Shown: positions 1 to 9,225 of the stretch, piece after piece
Layout: each line of letters opens with the position of its first letter
Position numbering within the stretch: position 1 is the stretch's first letter
DNA from: UBA1738 sp045538755
Lineage (GTDB): Bacteria > Bacillota > Clostridia > UBA1381
Direction of reading: 5' to 3'
DNA: 64,000 nucleotides
Assembly: GCA_045538755.1 (NCBI GenBank)
Contig: JAZQEC010000044.1
Span: 1 to 64,000 of the forward strand
Notes under the pieces: model-generated
Told to the model about the DNA's origin: nothing
Database searches by the model: none
The model's input: only the letters and a program-made list of their open reading frames with translations
Program-made: the position numbers and the translations under genes

Positions 1-8
1 TGCCAAAA

Positions 9-38
9 GAAAAATCCTATCGCAAGATAGGATTTTTT
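9..38. terminator. Bidirectional intrinsic terminator
   Basis: An 11-bp perfect stem (AAAATCCTATC / GATAGGATTTT) with a GCAA tetraloop is flanked by A and T runs on both sides. It sits just after the stop of the leftward AraC gene and could also end a rightward gene outside the window. Confidence 0.8.
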
Positions 39-46
39 GTTTTGTA

Positions 47-880
47 TTATTCATTGAGTGCGACAGGATTTTTTTGTGGATGAAGTGTTTTGATATATGC
101 TTTCGGCGAAACGCCTATTTTTTGCTTGAATATTTTTGAGAAATACTGTGAATCCGTATATCCACACTGATTGGAAACATCTGATATGCTTGCAAATCCC
201 TGTTGCATCAAAGTACAAGCATTTTGTATTCGTATAGTATTTAAATATTCTGCGATTCCTGTATTGAATCTTTTTTTGAAAGTTGAAGAAATATATTTCG
301 GGCTATATGAAAGTTCATTGCTTAGCAGTTCTAAAGTTAGTTTGGGTTGTGTAAAGTTGTCATCAATATATTTTTTTATTTTTAAAGCGACATCTCCTTT
401 TAAATAATTTTGCGTACTTGGTGGGATAATTTTATTTCCGAGAAAGTAAAAGGAATACAACAGAATACTTTCTGCAATTAAATCGGCTGTTTCAGAATTT
501 GTATTAAGACCTTTTGTCCAAAACTCATATATTTCATCGCAACCGGTAAAGAAAAATTTCTGTGAAGAAATTTTCAGATTATCCATAATCATATTAGCCC
601 TGGAACCTAAAAAACTGATATACATATATGAAAAATTTTCCACAGATTCGATACAGAAAGGAACAGCAGGAAAAGTAAAGAAAATATCGCCTTGCGACAG
701 GTGGAGTGTTTTTCCTAATATGTGGAGATTACCTTTGCCACCACACACAAGATGTATTTTATAGACAGACTGTGATTTCAAAGAAGAATACGGTTGCGGT
801 TTTGTTTCCAGAACAAAATTTATTGTATGTATAGAATGATAATCCTTATGATAAGGAATGAAATGGCATATATTATCCAT
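47..880 (-). CDS. AraC family transcriptional regulator
   Basis: A 277-aa protein with an N-terminal sensory (cupin-like) part of about 150 residues and a C-terminal AraC/XylS DNA-binding domain (about 170-268) with two helix-turn-helix units. The second HTH contains the family signature around 'GYTDSQYFSKIFK' followed by 'GVSPKAY'. The ATG at 880 is chosen over the in-frame GTG at 889 because AGGAGGTG lies 5-12 bases before it. It is transcribed divergently from the six-gene catabolic operon at 1030, so it is very probably that operon's regulator. The inducer is unknown. The family call is certain; the target is inferred from position. Confidence 0.9.
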   Translation of the reverse strand: MDNICHFIPYHKDYHSIHTINFVLETKPQPYSSLKSQSVYKIHLVCGGKGNLHILGKTLHLSQGDIFFTFPAVPFCIESVENFSYMYISFLGSRANMIMDNLKISSQKFFFTGCDEIYEFWTKGLNTNSETADLIAESILLYSFYFLGNKIIPPSTQNYLKGDVALKIKKYIDDNFTQPKLTLELLSNELSYSPKYISSTFKKRFNTGIAEYLNTIRIQNACTLMQQGFASISDVSNQCGYTDSQYFSKIFKQKIGVSPKAYIKTLHPQKNPVALNE

Positions 881-901
881 GGAAATCACCTCCTCTTAAT
901 G

Positions 902-941
902 CGATTATAACGGCGTAAAATAGTTTTGTCAATTATAATCG
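902..941. promoter_or_regulatory. Inverted repeat, candidate operator
   Basis: CGATTATAA (902-910) and its exact complement TTATAATCG (933-941) are 22 bp apart, with centres 31 bp apart (about three helical turns). The arms overlap or abut the -10 and -35 of the araC promoter. A second inverted pair, AAAATAGT/ACTATTTT (917-924/943-950), is interleaved. Autoregulation is an inference. Confidence 0.45.
904..932 (-). promoter_or_regulatory. Promoter of the AraC regulator
   Basis: On the minus strand TTGACA (932-927) and TATAAT (909-904) are separated by 17 bp, a consensus sigma-A promoter about 25 bases before the araC ribosome site. Confidence 0.75.
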
Positions 942-974
942 TACTATTTTCTACAAAAAAGCGGAAAATGTCCA

Positions 975-1002
975 TTGCAAGTAAGATGTAATATGCTATA
1001 AT
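975..1002 (+). promoter_or_regulatory. Promoter of the catabolic operon
   Basis: TTGCAA (975-980), 16 bp, then TATAAT (997-1002), about 28 bp before the first ATG, with the ribosome site AGGGGGT in between. Confidence 0.6.
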
Positions 1003-1029
1003 TGAAATGACTTATAGGGGGTATCCGTT

Positions 1030-2331
1030 ATGAAAAAAGTAAAAATAGGTGTGTTTGGTGTATATCGTGGTACCAGTATGATTAATTACTGTAAGTGTGC
1101 AGATAATGCTGAAGTTGTTGCTATATGTGATAAATCCGAGGATGCAATAGAAACTCAGCGTAAGGCGGCAGAGGGAATGAATATTGCATTCTATGATAAT
1201 TTTGAAGATTTTATAAAGCATGATATGGATGCAGTAGTGCTTGCAAACTATGCAAATGAGCATGCTCCATTTGCCATAAAGGCTATGAAAACAGGAAAAC
1301 ATGTTTTTTCAGATGTGCTTCCTGTTCAGACTATGAAAGAGGCTGTGGAGCTTGTGGAGGCAGTCGAGAAAACAGGAAAAATCTATGCGTATGGTGAAAA
1401 TTACTGTTATATGCCTGCTCCCTATGAAATGAAGAAACTGTATGAACAAGGAAAAATAGGAGAATTTGAATATGGGGAATGTGAATACATCCATAATTGC
1501 GAGCCTATATGGCCAAGCATTACATACGGAGAAGAAGAACATTGGAGAAACAATATGTATTCTACTTTCTACTGTACTCATTCATTAGGACCCATTATTC
1601 ATTGTACAAAGCTTCGTCCTGTCTCTGTTATAGGCTTTGAAGGCACAAAAAACGAAAGAAATCTTCGCGGTGGATCAAAGAGCGGTCAGTTTGGCATTGA
1701 AATGGTAATTCTTGAAAATGGCGGAATTGTAAAAAGCATCCATGGTGGATTATACAAGAATTCCATCTGGTATTCGGTGTATGGTTCAAAAGGCAGAATG
1801 GAGTGTGGCAGAGAAGATGCTAAAGACGGACATATTCACAAGATTTATGTGAATTACGATAACTTTTCCGGAGAATACGGAGATGAAAAGCTTGAAAGCT
1901 ATACCCCTACACATGGATACGAGGAAAAGGTCGGGGGCTTTGGACACGGAGGTTCGGATTTTTATTCCATGTACCACTTTATCGAAAAAATAAAGGGAAA
2001 TCCTAATGCAGATATTATAGATGTTTATGAAGCTCTTGACATGTTCCTGCCGGGAATGTTTGCATACCGCTCGATTTTAGACGGTGGAGTGCCAAAGGGA
2101 ATTCCAAATCTTCGTGACAATTCTGTCAGGGAGTTGTGGAGGAATGACACAGCTTGTACAGATGCTAAAGTCGCAGGGGATATGCTTCTTCCTACGTTTT
2201 CAAAGGGTACCCCGGTGATTGAAGCAGGTGTTTATGACCATGTAAAGGAGCTTTGGAAGGCGGAGTGTGAAAGTGAAGATGGCGGATACCGAAAAGCCGC
2301 CTTTTCTCAGGGTGACGGAACTGGAATATGA
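1030..2331 (+). CDS. Gfo/Idh/MocA family oxidoreductase
   Basis: A 433-aa protein with an N-terminal Rossmann NAD(P)-binding domain beginning 'KIGVFGVYRG', then the Gfo/Idh/MocA signature 'GKHVFSDVLPVQT' (about 95-107; the usual EKP lysine motif is replaced by SDVLP) and a C-terminal alpha/beta substrate domain. The 'GFGHGGSDF' stretch (about 303) resembles that of NAD-dependent GH109-type glycosidases of the same superfamily, so redox-assisted glycoside cleavage is an alternative to simple dehydrogenation. First gene of a six-gene operon in which adjacent genes are 6-34 bp apart. Family call firm; substrate unknown. Confidence 0.85.
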   Translation: MKKVKIGVFGVYRGTSMINYCKCADNAEVVAICDKSEDAIETQRKAAEGMNIAFYDNFEDFIKHDMDAVVLANYANEHAPFAIKAMKTGKHVFSDVLPVQTMKEAVELVEAVEKTGKIYAYGENYCYMPAPYEMKKLYEQGKIGEFEYGECEYIHNCEPIWPSITYGEEEHWRNNMYSTFYCTHSLGPIIHCTKLRPVSVIGFEGTKNERNLRGGSKSGQFGIEMVILENGGIVKSIHGGLYKNSIWYSVYGSKGRMECGREDAKDGHIHKIYVNYDNFSGEYGDEKLESYTPTHGYEEKVGGFGHGGSDFYSMYHFIEKIKGNPNADIIDVYEALDMFLPGMFAYRSILDGGVPKGIPNLRDNSVRELWRNDTACTDAKVAGDMLLPTFSKGTPVIEAGVYDHVKELWKAECESEDGGYRKAAFSQGDGTGI

Positions 2332-2365
2332 TATATTCATAAATATAATTAATGAGGTGAAGAGA

Positions 2366-3496
2366 TTGAAAATAGTTAAATTTGGTATTATTGGATGCGG
2401 TCTGATGGGTAAGGAGTTTGTGGGAGCCGTAGGCAGGTGGTCACATCTTGAGGATATGTGTGCCAAACCTGAAATTATAGCGATTTGTGATACAAATGAA
2501 ACGGCTTTAAAGTGGTTTAAAGACAGAGTTTCGACCATTAAGTACACATATTCCGATTATCATGAACTTTTGGCAAATGAAGAAATAGATGCTGTTTATT
2601 GTGCAGTTCCGCATGTACTTCATGGACAGATTTATGTTGATATAATTGATTCCGGAAAACATTTTATGGGTGAAAAACCTTTTGGAATGGATATGGAACA
2701 AAATAAAAAAATTATTGATGCCGTAAACCGCCATCCTGAAAGTGTTGTGCGTTGTGCAAGTGAATTTCCATTCTATCCTGCGTGTCAGATGATAATTGAC
2801 TACATAAAAAAGGGTAAAGTAGGAAGAATACTTGAAGTTCGTTCAGGTTTTTGCCACTCCAGCGATATGAATCCTCAAAAACCAATAAACTGGAAACGTA
2901 TAAAAGAGCTTAACGGAGAGTATGGCTGTATGGGAGATTTGGGAATACATACACAGCACGTTCCTTTCAGACTTGGGTGGATTCCTGAGAATGTATATGC
3001 AAAGCTTTCAAAATATATCACTGAAAGACCTGACGGCAAAGGCGGGATGGCAAAATGCGAAACATGGGATAATGCAACTTTAATATGCGACACAAAGGAT
3101 AAAGATGGAAATGAATTCCCGATTACGTTTGAAATGAAAAGAATGCAGCCCGGTGCAACAGATGATTGGTATCTGGAAGTGTATGGTATGGATATGTCAG
3201 TAAAATTTTCAACAGCTGACCCCAATGCATTTTACTTTACAGAGGCTATGGGTTCAGAACAAGCATGGGCTAGACTCAATGTCGGGAATAAACCACAGTT
3301 TAAAACGGCAACAGGTGCCATCTTTGAGTTTGGATTTACTGATGCGATTTTGCAGATGTGGGCAGCATTTATATATGAAATTGCTGGAAAAGAAATAGAA
3401 TTTGGTTGTTTCACACCGGAAGAAACGATTTTATCCCATAAGTTGCATACAGCTGCACTTTGTTCAGAAAAAGAAAAAACTGTAAAGGCACTCTGA
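2366..3496 (+). CDS. Gfo/Idh/MocA family oxidoreductase
   Basis: A 376-aa oxidoreductase starting 'KIVKFGIIGCGLMGKEF', a classical N-terminal nucleotide-binding fold. The dehydrogenase signature 'GKHFMGEKPFGMD' follows, including the EKP catalytic lysine that the upstream paralogue lacks. The frame is open from 2267, but the TTG at 2366 is the better start. It has a GAGGTG ribosome site, places the Rossmann fold at the N-terminus, and avoids overlap with the gene before. It probably oxidises or reduces a polyol, inositol or sugar-acid hydroxyl at NAD(P). The two paralogues probably act at different steps of one route. Confidence 0.85.
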   Translation: MKIVKFGIIGCGLMGKEFVGAVGRWSHLEDMCAKPEIIAICDTNETALKWFKDRVSTIKYTYSDYHELLANEEIDAVYCAVPHVLHGQIYVDIIDSGKHFMGEKPFGMDMEQNKKIIDAVNRHPESVVRCASEFPFYPACQMIIDYIKKGKVGRILEVRSGFCHSSDMNPQKPINWKRIKELNGEYGCMGDLGIHTQHVPFRLGWIPENVYAKLSKYITERPDGKGGMAKCETWDNATLICDTKDKDGNEFPITFEMKRMQPGATDDWYLEVYGMDMSVKFSTADPNAFYFTEAMGSEQAWARLNVGNKPQFKTATGAIFEFGFTDAILQMWAAFIYEIAGKEIEFGCFTPEETILSHKLHTAALCSEKEKTVKAL

Positions 3497-3518
3497 TGAT
3501 AAGAGAGGAACAAGATAT

Positions 3519-5057
3519 ATGTTAAAAAATATTAAACGCTCGTTAAAAGACCTTTTGGGAGAGGAATATATGAAGGCTGTTAAGTCCGTTGTTGTTAAGG
3601 TTAACGGCATGGACGAGGAAGAAGCAGATTATTTGATAAATGAACAGGTTGATTTTTTCCCCGACAGTTATATTGAAAAAATGGATGAGCTTGCAAAACT
3701 CACGGGCGAAAAGCTGATTGACGGATTTTGTATTAATGAAAAAGGTGCACCAACTGATTCCTTTGCAAAAGCGGCACATCCGTATATGGCACCGATAGGC
3801 GGCCTTGGCTGTACACGAATCGGTGAAGACGGAAAAGCATATCTTATTGCAAAAAGTGAACATTATCATGCATCTCTTGGTCATAATTTCCCCGGGTATA
3901 AGCTGATCAATAATGCACGCAAGCTTGGAATTTTGAATGCTACACATAATAATACCAGAGGATTTATTACACGACTTGCAGAAAGGCGCATAGTAGCTGC
4001 TGCAAACGGAGTTGTCAGCGAGACTCAGCTTGATGAAATTTTGGCATCAGACAAACCGCAGATATTAAACAGAGTTATTAATCTTGAAACAGGCAGCCTT
4101 GCTGTAGAGGCAGGAATTAAAATGATGCTTGCTCGTTTCTATAAACTCGACTCAAGCTTTGAAACTCCTGTGTATAGCGGTAAAATTCCGGTGTTTTTAG
4201 TTATGGAAGACAATAAAGAAGGCAAGGGTGCAAATTATCACGGGACAACAATTATTGCACAAACATTTAGAGGGATGTGGCCGGAGCTTTATGAAAAAAT
4301 TGAAGCAAATGAACTTTATCGTGTTGTGACGGTAAAGAAAAATAATATTGAAGACTTTAAGTCAAAAATAGAAAAATATAATGCCGGTAAGTATAAGACA
4401 GCAGGATTTTTGCATGAAATTATTCTTATGAACTATGCAGGTATTAAACTCGAAAAGGAATTTTTGCAGGAGGCTCATAATCTATGCCGTGAAACAGACA
4501 CATTTACGCTGGTTGATGAAATTCAGTCGTGCATGTGGTACGAAGGTATGTTCCTTTTCAAAGTTTATGATTTGCATCCCGATTTTGCGGTAATAGGAAA
4601 GGGGTTTCCTGGAGGGGAATACCCTGCAAGCAAGATAATCACAACTGCACCTGCCGACAGTTTAAATCAGTTTGGTGCATTGGTTACGAATGGGCAGGAG
4701 GAGCTTGCAAGTCTGGCGTACCTTATCACAATGGAATTTTCAGCGGCAAATGGTACAGAAATTGCTGCAATGGGAGATAAAATAGAACAGGGAATTCGTA
4801 ATCTGGCAAAAAAATATCCTGATTTATTACCTCCGCCTGAAGGATTAGGACATCTTTCTTCAATTCATTTCAAGAGTGTTGAAAAAGCAGCGGAATTTAC
4901 AAAGATTATGAATGATATGTGCGTGGATATCAGTGCACAGCTTTACAAGCCTGATTGCCCGCCGGCTGTGTTGTTAAAGCCACCGGTAATTACTGATGAA
5001 GCAGTGCTTAAAGTTATTTTAGAAAAAATAGAGGAAGGTTTGTTGAAATTAGCTTAA
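3519..5057 (+). CDS. Class III PLP-dependent aminotransferase
   Basis: A 512-aa protein of the glutamate-1-semialdehyde / ornithine aminotransferase superfamily. It has the cofactor aspartate in 'LVDEIQS' (about residue 330) and the Schiff-base lysine region 'VIGKGFPGGEYPASKI' (about 358), plus an N-terminal extension of about 80 residues before the core. Its place between sugar dehydrogenases and an isomerase suggests it interconverts a keto group and an amino group on a sugar or cyclitol, but this is inferred. An alternative ATG at 3570 has a GGGAGAGG sequence close before it; 3519 has GAGAGGA at good spacing. Confidence 0.8.
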   Translation: MLKNIKRSLKDLLGEEYMKAVKSVVVKVNGMDEEEADYLINEQVDFFPDSYIEKMDELAKLTGEKLIDGFCINEKGAPTDSFAKAAHPYMAPIGGLGCTRIGEDGKAYLIAKSEHYHASLGHNFPGYKLINNARKLGILNATHNNTRGFITRLAERRIVAAANGVVSETQLDEILASDKPQILNRVINLETGSLAVEAGIKMMLARFYKLDSSFETPVYSGKIPVFLVMEDNKEGKGANYHGTTIIAQTFRGMWPELYEKIEANELYRVVTVKKNNIEDFKSKIEKYNAGKYKTAGFLHEIILMNYAGIKLEKEFLQEAHNLCRETDTFTLVDEIQSCMWYEGMFLFKVYDLHPDFAVIGKGFPGGEYPASKIITTAPADSLNQFGALVTNGQEELASLAYLITMEFSAANGTEIAAMGDKIEQGIRNLAKKYPDLLPPPEGLGHLSSIHFKSVEKAAEFTKIMNDMCVDISAQLYKPDCPPAVLLKPPVITDEAVLKVILEKIEEGLLKLA

Positions 5058-5070
5058 GGAGGATATACAT

Positions 5071-6441
5071 ATGAAGATAGGTTTTTTACCATTGTATATT
5101 AAACTCTATGACGATATTGGAGTTGACCGCACTGTTTTGCAGAATTTTTACGATACGGCAACGAGTATGTTTATAAAAAACGGCTTAGAGGTTGTAACAA
5201 CTGACATTTGCCGTATAAAACCTGAATTTGATAAAGCTGTAAAAAACTTTGAAAAATCAGAGGTTGATGCCATTGTAACATGGCACGCTGCATATTCTCC
5301 ATCATTGGAGGCTATAGAGGCACTTACAAAAACAAAGCTTCCAATTATTATTTTTGACAGTACTCCTGCTCTTACATTTACTCCCCAACAGGGTGACGGT
5401 GAGCTTATGTGGAATCACGGCATACACGGAGTTATGGATTTGTGTAGTATGCTTACCTGTTATGGAAAACCTTATGCTATAGCGGCGGGTCACTATCTTG
5501 AATCTGATTGTGTTGAACGTGTATGCGGCTTTGTTCGTGCAGCAGTGGCTGCAAAGAAGCTCACTAAAATGAAGGTTGGTTTAGTAGGCGGCGGGTTTGA
5601 CGGAATGGGAGATTTCGCCGTAGAACCAAAGGAGCTTAAAGAGCGTTTCGGAATAAATGTGGAAATAATCGATCCGAAGCTTCTTGATAAATCAAGAAAA
5701 ACTGTAACAAAGGAAGAAGTAGCTGCAGAAATTGCACTTGAAAAAGAAAAGTACGCTTTTGATGATAGTGTAGTTATGGAAGAATACGAAAAATTTGTTT
5801 GCTGCTGTCTTGGGCTTAGAAAATACTTAACAGAAAAAGATTATGACGCATTCTCAGTAAACTTCTTAAATGTCGAGGGGCTTGGAACAATGCCCTTTAC
5901 AGAGTGCTGTAAGCAGATGGAAAAGGGGATAGGCTATGCAGGCGAGGGCGATGCTCTTACGGCGGCATTTACAGGGGCTTTTCTTTCATCTTATCCTGAA
6001 ACAAACTTTGTGGAAATCTTCTGCCCCGACTGGAAGAATAATAATGTATTTATGAGCCATATGGGAGAAATGAACTACCGTATAGCCGACGATAGACCTC
6101 GTATTACACGCACAGGCTCTGCCTATGTTAAGGGGATAATGCCATATGCAGGCTATGCACGAATGAAGGGTGGTAAGGGTGTATATATAAATATCAGCCG
6201 TGATAACGAGGATTATAAAATGATTATAGCACCTTCTGAGATGATATCTGTAAAGGAGGATAAATTCCCCTATACCATGCGAGGATGGATGAAATCTGAT
6301 AACAGCAGTTCAACAGCAGAGTTCCTTGAAAAGCTCAGCAAAAACGGTGCAACTCACCATAGCACTTTTGTATATGGTGCGACAGTAGAGCAAGCAGAGT
6401 ATTTCGCTAATCTTCTCTCACTTAAAACTGTAGTGATATAA
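5071..6441 (+). CDS. L-fucose/L-arabinose isomerase-like protein
   Basis: A 456-aa protein resembling the FucI/AraA ketol-isomerase superfamily. It has a Rossmann-like N-terminal part with 'VDAIVTWHAAYSPS', a central part with 'KVGLVGGGFDGMGDF', and the metal-site type glutamate/histidine regions 'EGLGTMPFTECC' and 'EGDALTAAF'. It would convert an aldose to a ketose, or a related substrate. AAGGAGGA lies 6 bases before the ATG. It is followed 14 bp later by an FGGY kinase, a typical isomerase-kinase pairing of pentose and deoxyhexose routes. The substrate cannot be read from sequence. Confidence 0.75.
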   Translation: MKIGFLPLYIKLYDDIGVDRTVLQNFYDTATSMFIKNGLEVVTTDICRIKPEFDKAVKNFEKSEVDAIVTWHAAYSPSLEAIEALTKTKLPIIIFDSTPALTFTPQQGDGELMWNHGIHGVMDLCSMLTCYGKPYAIAAGHYLESDCVERVCGFVRAAVAAKKLTKMKVGLVGGGFDGMGDFAVEPKELKERFGINVEIIDPKLLDKSRKTVTKEEVAAEIALEKEKYAFDDSVVMEEYEKFVCCCLGLRKYLTEKDYDAFSVNFLNVEGLGTMPFTECCKQMEKGIGYAGEGDALTAAFTGAFLSSYPETNFVEIFCPDWKNNNVFMSHMGEMNYRIADDRPRITRTGSAYVKGIMPYAGYARMKGGKGVYINISRDNEDYKMIIAPSEMISVKEDKFPYTMRGWMKSDNSSSTAEFLEKLSKNGATHHSTFVYGATVEQAEYFANLLSLKTVVI

Positions 6442-6455
6442 AAGGGGAGTGCAGT

Positions 6456-7805
6456 ATGAATTACCTTATAGGATTAGATATAGGAACATCCTCTGTCAAA
6501 GGAGTTTTAATGACACAGAAAGGCAAAATAATTAAAACCGCCCATGGTGCATTTGATTATACAAGAATGGATGACGGCGGTGTGGAAATAGATGCCGATA
6601 GATTTGTAAACGTATGTTTTGGGGTAATAAAAGAGCTTTCTGAGAAAGCAGACGGAATAATTAAGGGATTATGCGCATCCGCTGCCAGCGGTAACCTTCT
6701 TGTACTTGACAAAGACATGAAGCCTGTCACCCCTATATTTAACTGGCAGGACAGCAGAGTAACTACAGAGGCTGAGGAAATATTGGGGACAATGGATTTA
6801 AACAAATTTTATAGAAAAATAGGTTGGCCCTTTTCTTATACGGGATTTCCCCTGGCACTGCTTTGCTATGTGAAAAAGCATACCCCCGAAAAAATAGAAA
6901 ACTGCGGAAAGGTTTGTATGAGTACGGAGTATCTTTACTACCGTCTTACAGAAAAGTGGGGAATAAGTAGCAGTTCAGCCACACCATTCTATTTGGTAGA
7001 CCAGGAAAAAGGCGAGTATATACCTGAAATACTTAATGTTCTCGGCTTCGGTAAGGAACAGGTTCCCCCAATTATGCCCTGCGGTAGCATTCTGGGTAAT
7101 ATAATAGAGGAAGCTGCTGCAAAGTGTGCCCTTTCAACAGAAACAGAGGTTGTATTAGGCAGCTTTGACCACCCATCAGCAGCAAGGGGTGTGGGTGTGT
7201 TTAACGAGGGAGAAATGCTGCTTTCATGTGGAACATCATGGGTAGGATTCTCTCCTGTAAAGGACAGAGAAAAAGCGGCAGATGCAGAGGTACTTATTGA
7301 CCCATTTCTCAGTCCTAAAGGAGGATGTTGGGGAGCAATGGTATCTGTACCATCAGTTGCAGAACGTATAAAGCTATATGTAGAAAGATACATTGATCGC
7401 ACCGAAAACGCATATCAAATACTTGAAATGCTTGCAAAAAAATCTGCATCAGGTGCAGAAGGACTTACCATAAACCTCTATGATGTGCCTGATGATAACA
7501 AGATATTATCATTTAGAAAAGAAAGCATCGCAAGGGCTATTATGGAGAGTGCGGTATGGCTTTTAAAAGAGAAGCTTGATATTTTCAAAAGAATGGGAAT
7601 TGAAACAAAGACGGCCGTGATGGTAGGAGGTCCGTCTGCAAGCGTGCTCTATCATAGGTTAATAGGAGAGATTTGCGGTATCGAAGTAAGAGTGCTTCAC
7701 GGAGCTAGTGCAGGTGCGGTAGGTGCGGCAATGCTTGCAGGTATAGGAACAGGACTTTACAATGATGAGGCAGAGGCGAACGTTATCTGCAACAAGGAGG
7801 AGTAA
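6456..7805 (+). CDS. FGGY family carbohydrate kinase
   Basis: A 449-aa ASKHA-fold sugar kinase beginning 'YLIGLDIGTSSVKGVLM' (phosphate-1 loop), with 'LLSCGTSWVGF' (about 252) and the adenosine-binding 'VMVGGPSAS' (about 388) followed by 'GASAGAVGAAMLA'. It is about 40 residues shorter than typical xylulokinases. It would phosphorylate the product of the upstream isomerase. It overlaps nothing: 14 bp from the isomerase and 6 bp from the amidohydrolase, all in one operon. Confidence 0.85.
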   Translation: MNYLIGLDIGTSSVKGVLMTQKGKIIKTAHGAFDYTRMDDGGVEIDADRFVNVCFGVIKELSEKADGIIKGLCASAASGNLLVLDKDMKPVTPIFNWQDSRVTTEAEEILGTMDLNKFYRKIGWPFSYTGFPLALLCYVKKHTPEKIENCGKVCMSTEYLYYRLTEKWGISSSSATPFYLVDQEKGEYIPEILNVLGFGKEQVPPIMPCGSILGNIIEEAAAKCALSTETEVVLGSFDHPSAARGVGVFNEGEMLLSCGTSWVGFSPVKDREKAADAEVLIDPFLSPKGGCWGAMVSVPSVAERIKLYVERYIDRTENAYQILEMLAKKSASGAEGLTINLYDVPDDNKILSFRKESIARAIMESAVWLLKEKLDIFKRMGIETKTAVMVGGPSASVLYHRLIGEICGIEVRVLHGASAGAVGAAMLAGIGTGLYNDEAEANVICNKEE

Positions 7806-7811
7806 AATAAC

Positions 7812-8825
7812 ATGCTTAATTTCACTTTAACTGATTACGACCGTCAAGTTTATGAAAATGAATTAAAAAATTTTTTGCCTGATGAGTTTTTTGACTTTCA
7901 TACTCATATAAATAAACTTTCTTTTGGTACATGGGGAGCACATAACGGCGGTTCAACGTGGACAGATCTTGTATACGATGAACTTACTGCCGAGGAGCTC
8001 CTGAAAGTCTATGTCAACCTTTTTCCAAAGCAAAAGGTTACACCTCTTGTATTTGGTGATTGTCTTTGTAACATTGATAAGGTGAATGACTATGTTCGTG
8101 ATGAGGGAAAGAAAAATGGTTTTCCAACACTATACAGAACATCATATGATATGGATGCCGATGAGCTTGAACATATGGTAAAGCAAGGTGGATTTTTAGG
8201 ATTAAAGCCATACTTAAGTAATTGCCCTAAATATTTGCCATCAAAAGAAGTTAGGATTTTTGACTTTCTACCCCACGAGCATCTTCGTAAAGCAAATGAA
8301 AACAGTTGGATTGTGATGCTGCATATTCCCCGCGACGGAAGACTGAAGGACAAGGTAAATATAGCACAGCTTATGGAAATAGAGGAAAAATATCCCAATG
8401 TTAAGCTTATTGTGGCACATATCGGCAGGGCATATTCAAAAGAGGATATTGGTAACGCTTTTGATATTTTGGGTAAGACAAAAAATATGTATTTTGACTT
8501 TACTGCAAATTTGTGCGATGATGCTATAAAGGCTTGTATTGAAGCTGTGGGTGCAAAAAGACTTATATTTGGTTCTGATTTACCGATTGCGGCTATGCGT
8601 ATGTACAGAATTGTTGAAAATGGTGTGTATTATAATGTTGTGCCTCGAAATCTTTACGGAAATGTTAAAGATGAGCCACATATGCGTGAAACCGACGAAA
8701 AAGATGTAACATTAATGATATACGAGCAGCTGCGTGCAATGAAAAGGGTTGCACAAGAGCTAGCGCTTAAGGACAGTGATATTGAAGACATTCTTTGTAA
8801 TAATGCGAAGAGACTTATTGGATGA
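7812..8825 (+). CDS. Amidohydrolase-superfamily metal-dependent hydrolase
   Basis: A 337-aa TIM-barrel protein of the amidohydrolase-2 type. Metal ligands appear in order: 'FDFHTHI' (about 27), 'LHIPR' (about 163), 'VAHIGR' (about 196) and the catalytic aspartate in 'IFGSDLP' (about 255). This family includes lactonases, decarboxylases and deamidases, so the reaction is open. As last gene of the sugar operon a lactonase or C-N hydrolase step is plausible. AAGGAGGA precedes the ATG and a terminator follows the stop at once. Confidence 0.8.
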   Translation: MLNFTLTDYDRQVYENELKNFLPDEFFDFHTHINKLSFGTWGAHNGGSTWTDLVYDELTAEELLKVYVNLFPKQKVTPLVFGDCLCNIDKVNDYVRDEGKKNGFPTLYRTSYDMDADELEHMVKQGGFLGLKPYLSNCPKYLPSKEVRIFDFLPHEHLRKANENSWIVMLHIPRDGRLKDKVNIAQLMEIEEKYPNVKLIVAHIGRAYSKEDIGNAFDILGKTKNMYFDFTANLCDDAIKACIEAVGAKRLIFGSDLPIAAMRMYRIVENGVYYNVVPRNLYGNVKDEPHMRETDEKDVTLMIYEQLRAMKRVAQELALKDSDIEDILCNNAKRLIG

Positions 8826-8827
8826 AT

Positions 8828-8873
8828 AACACCTGATATTTGAACTATTAATGTTAAATATCAGGTGTTTTCT
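8828..8873 (+). terminator. Terminator of the catabolic operon
   Basis: A 14-bp perfect stem AACACCTGATATTT / AAATATCAGGTGTT with a 13-nt loop and a following TTTCTT, three bases after the last stop codon. Confidence 0.85.
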
Positions 8874-8982
8874 TATGCCCAAAATCCTTGGTTTTAATGG
8901 AGAGTTAGGCATTTTACTATATAAAGGCCATATTCTACACTTTTTTGAAAAAATGCTGATTTTATAATCAAAACAGAGAATT

Positions 8983-9225
8983 TTATGGATTTGAACCAGA
9001 AGTGTCATTATTAACTGCTTGAAATTTCCGTAATCTATCGTAATATTGTGCTTCGAATTTGTTGGGTGTCATGTATCGAAGAATTGAATGTGGTCTTTTT
9101 TCGTTATAGAAAAGTATGTACTTATTTATCCTTCGTTTCATTTCTTCGGCAGATTTGTATTCGTAGCGATATAACTCTTCTTGCTTAAAGTTGCTGAAAA
9201 ACGATTCACAAACAGCATTGTCGTA
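8983..9225 (-). pseudogene. IS3-family transposase (OrfB) 3' remnant
   Basis: The minus strand keeps about 80 in-frame codons of the C-terminus of an IS3-type OrfB. It begins 'YDNAVCESFFSNFKQEE' and contains 'FYNEKRPHSILRYMTPNKF' before a TAA. The upstream two thirds of the gene, including the first catalytic aspartates, are absent; homology stops abruptly near 9225. The final catalytic Glu is the E of 'CESFF'. The 8874-8982 stretch between it and the operon terminator has no gene and is probably the IS right end. No intact inverted repeat was recognised. Confidence 0.8.

Noticed and set aside
2267..2365. N-terminal 33 codons of the second Gfo/Idh frame
   Set aside because: They overlap the preceding gene and lie before a good GAGGTG-TTG start at which the Rossmann fold begins.
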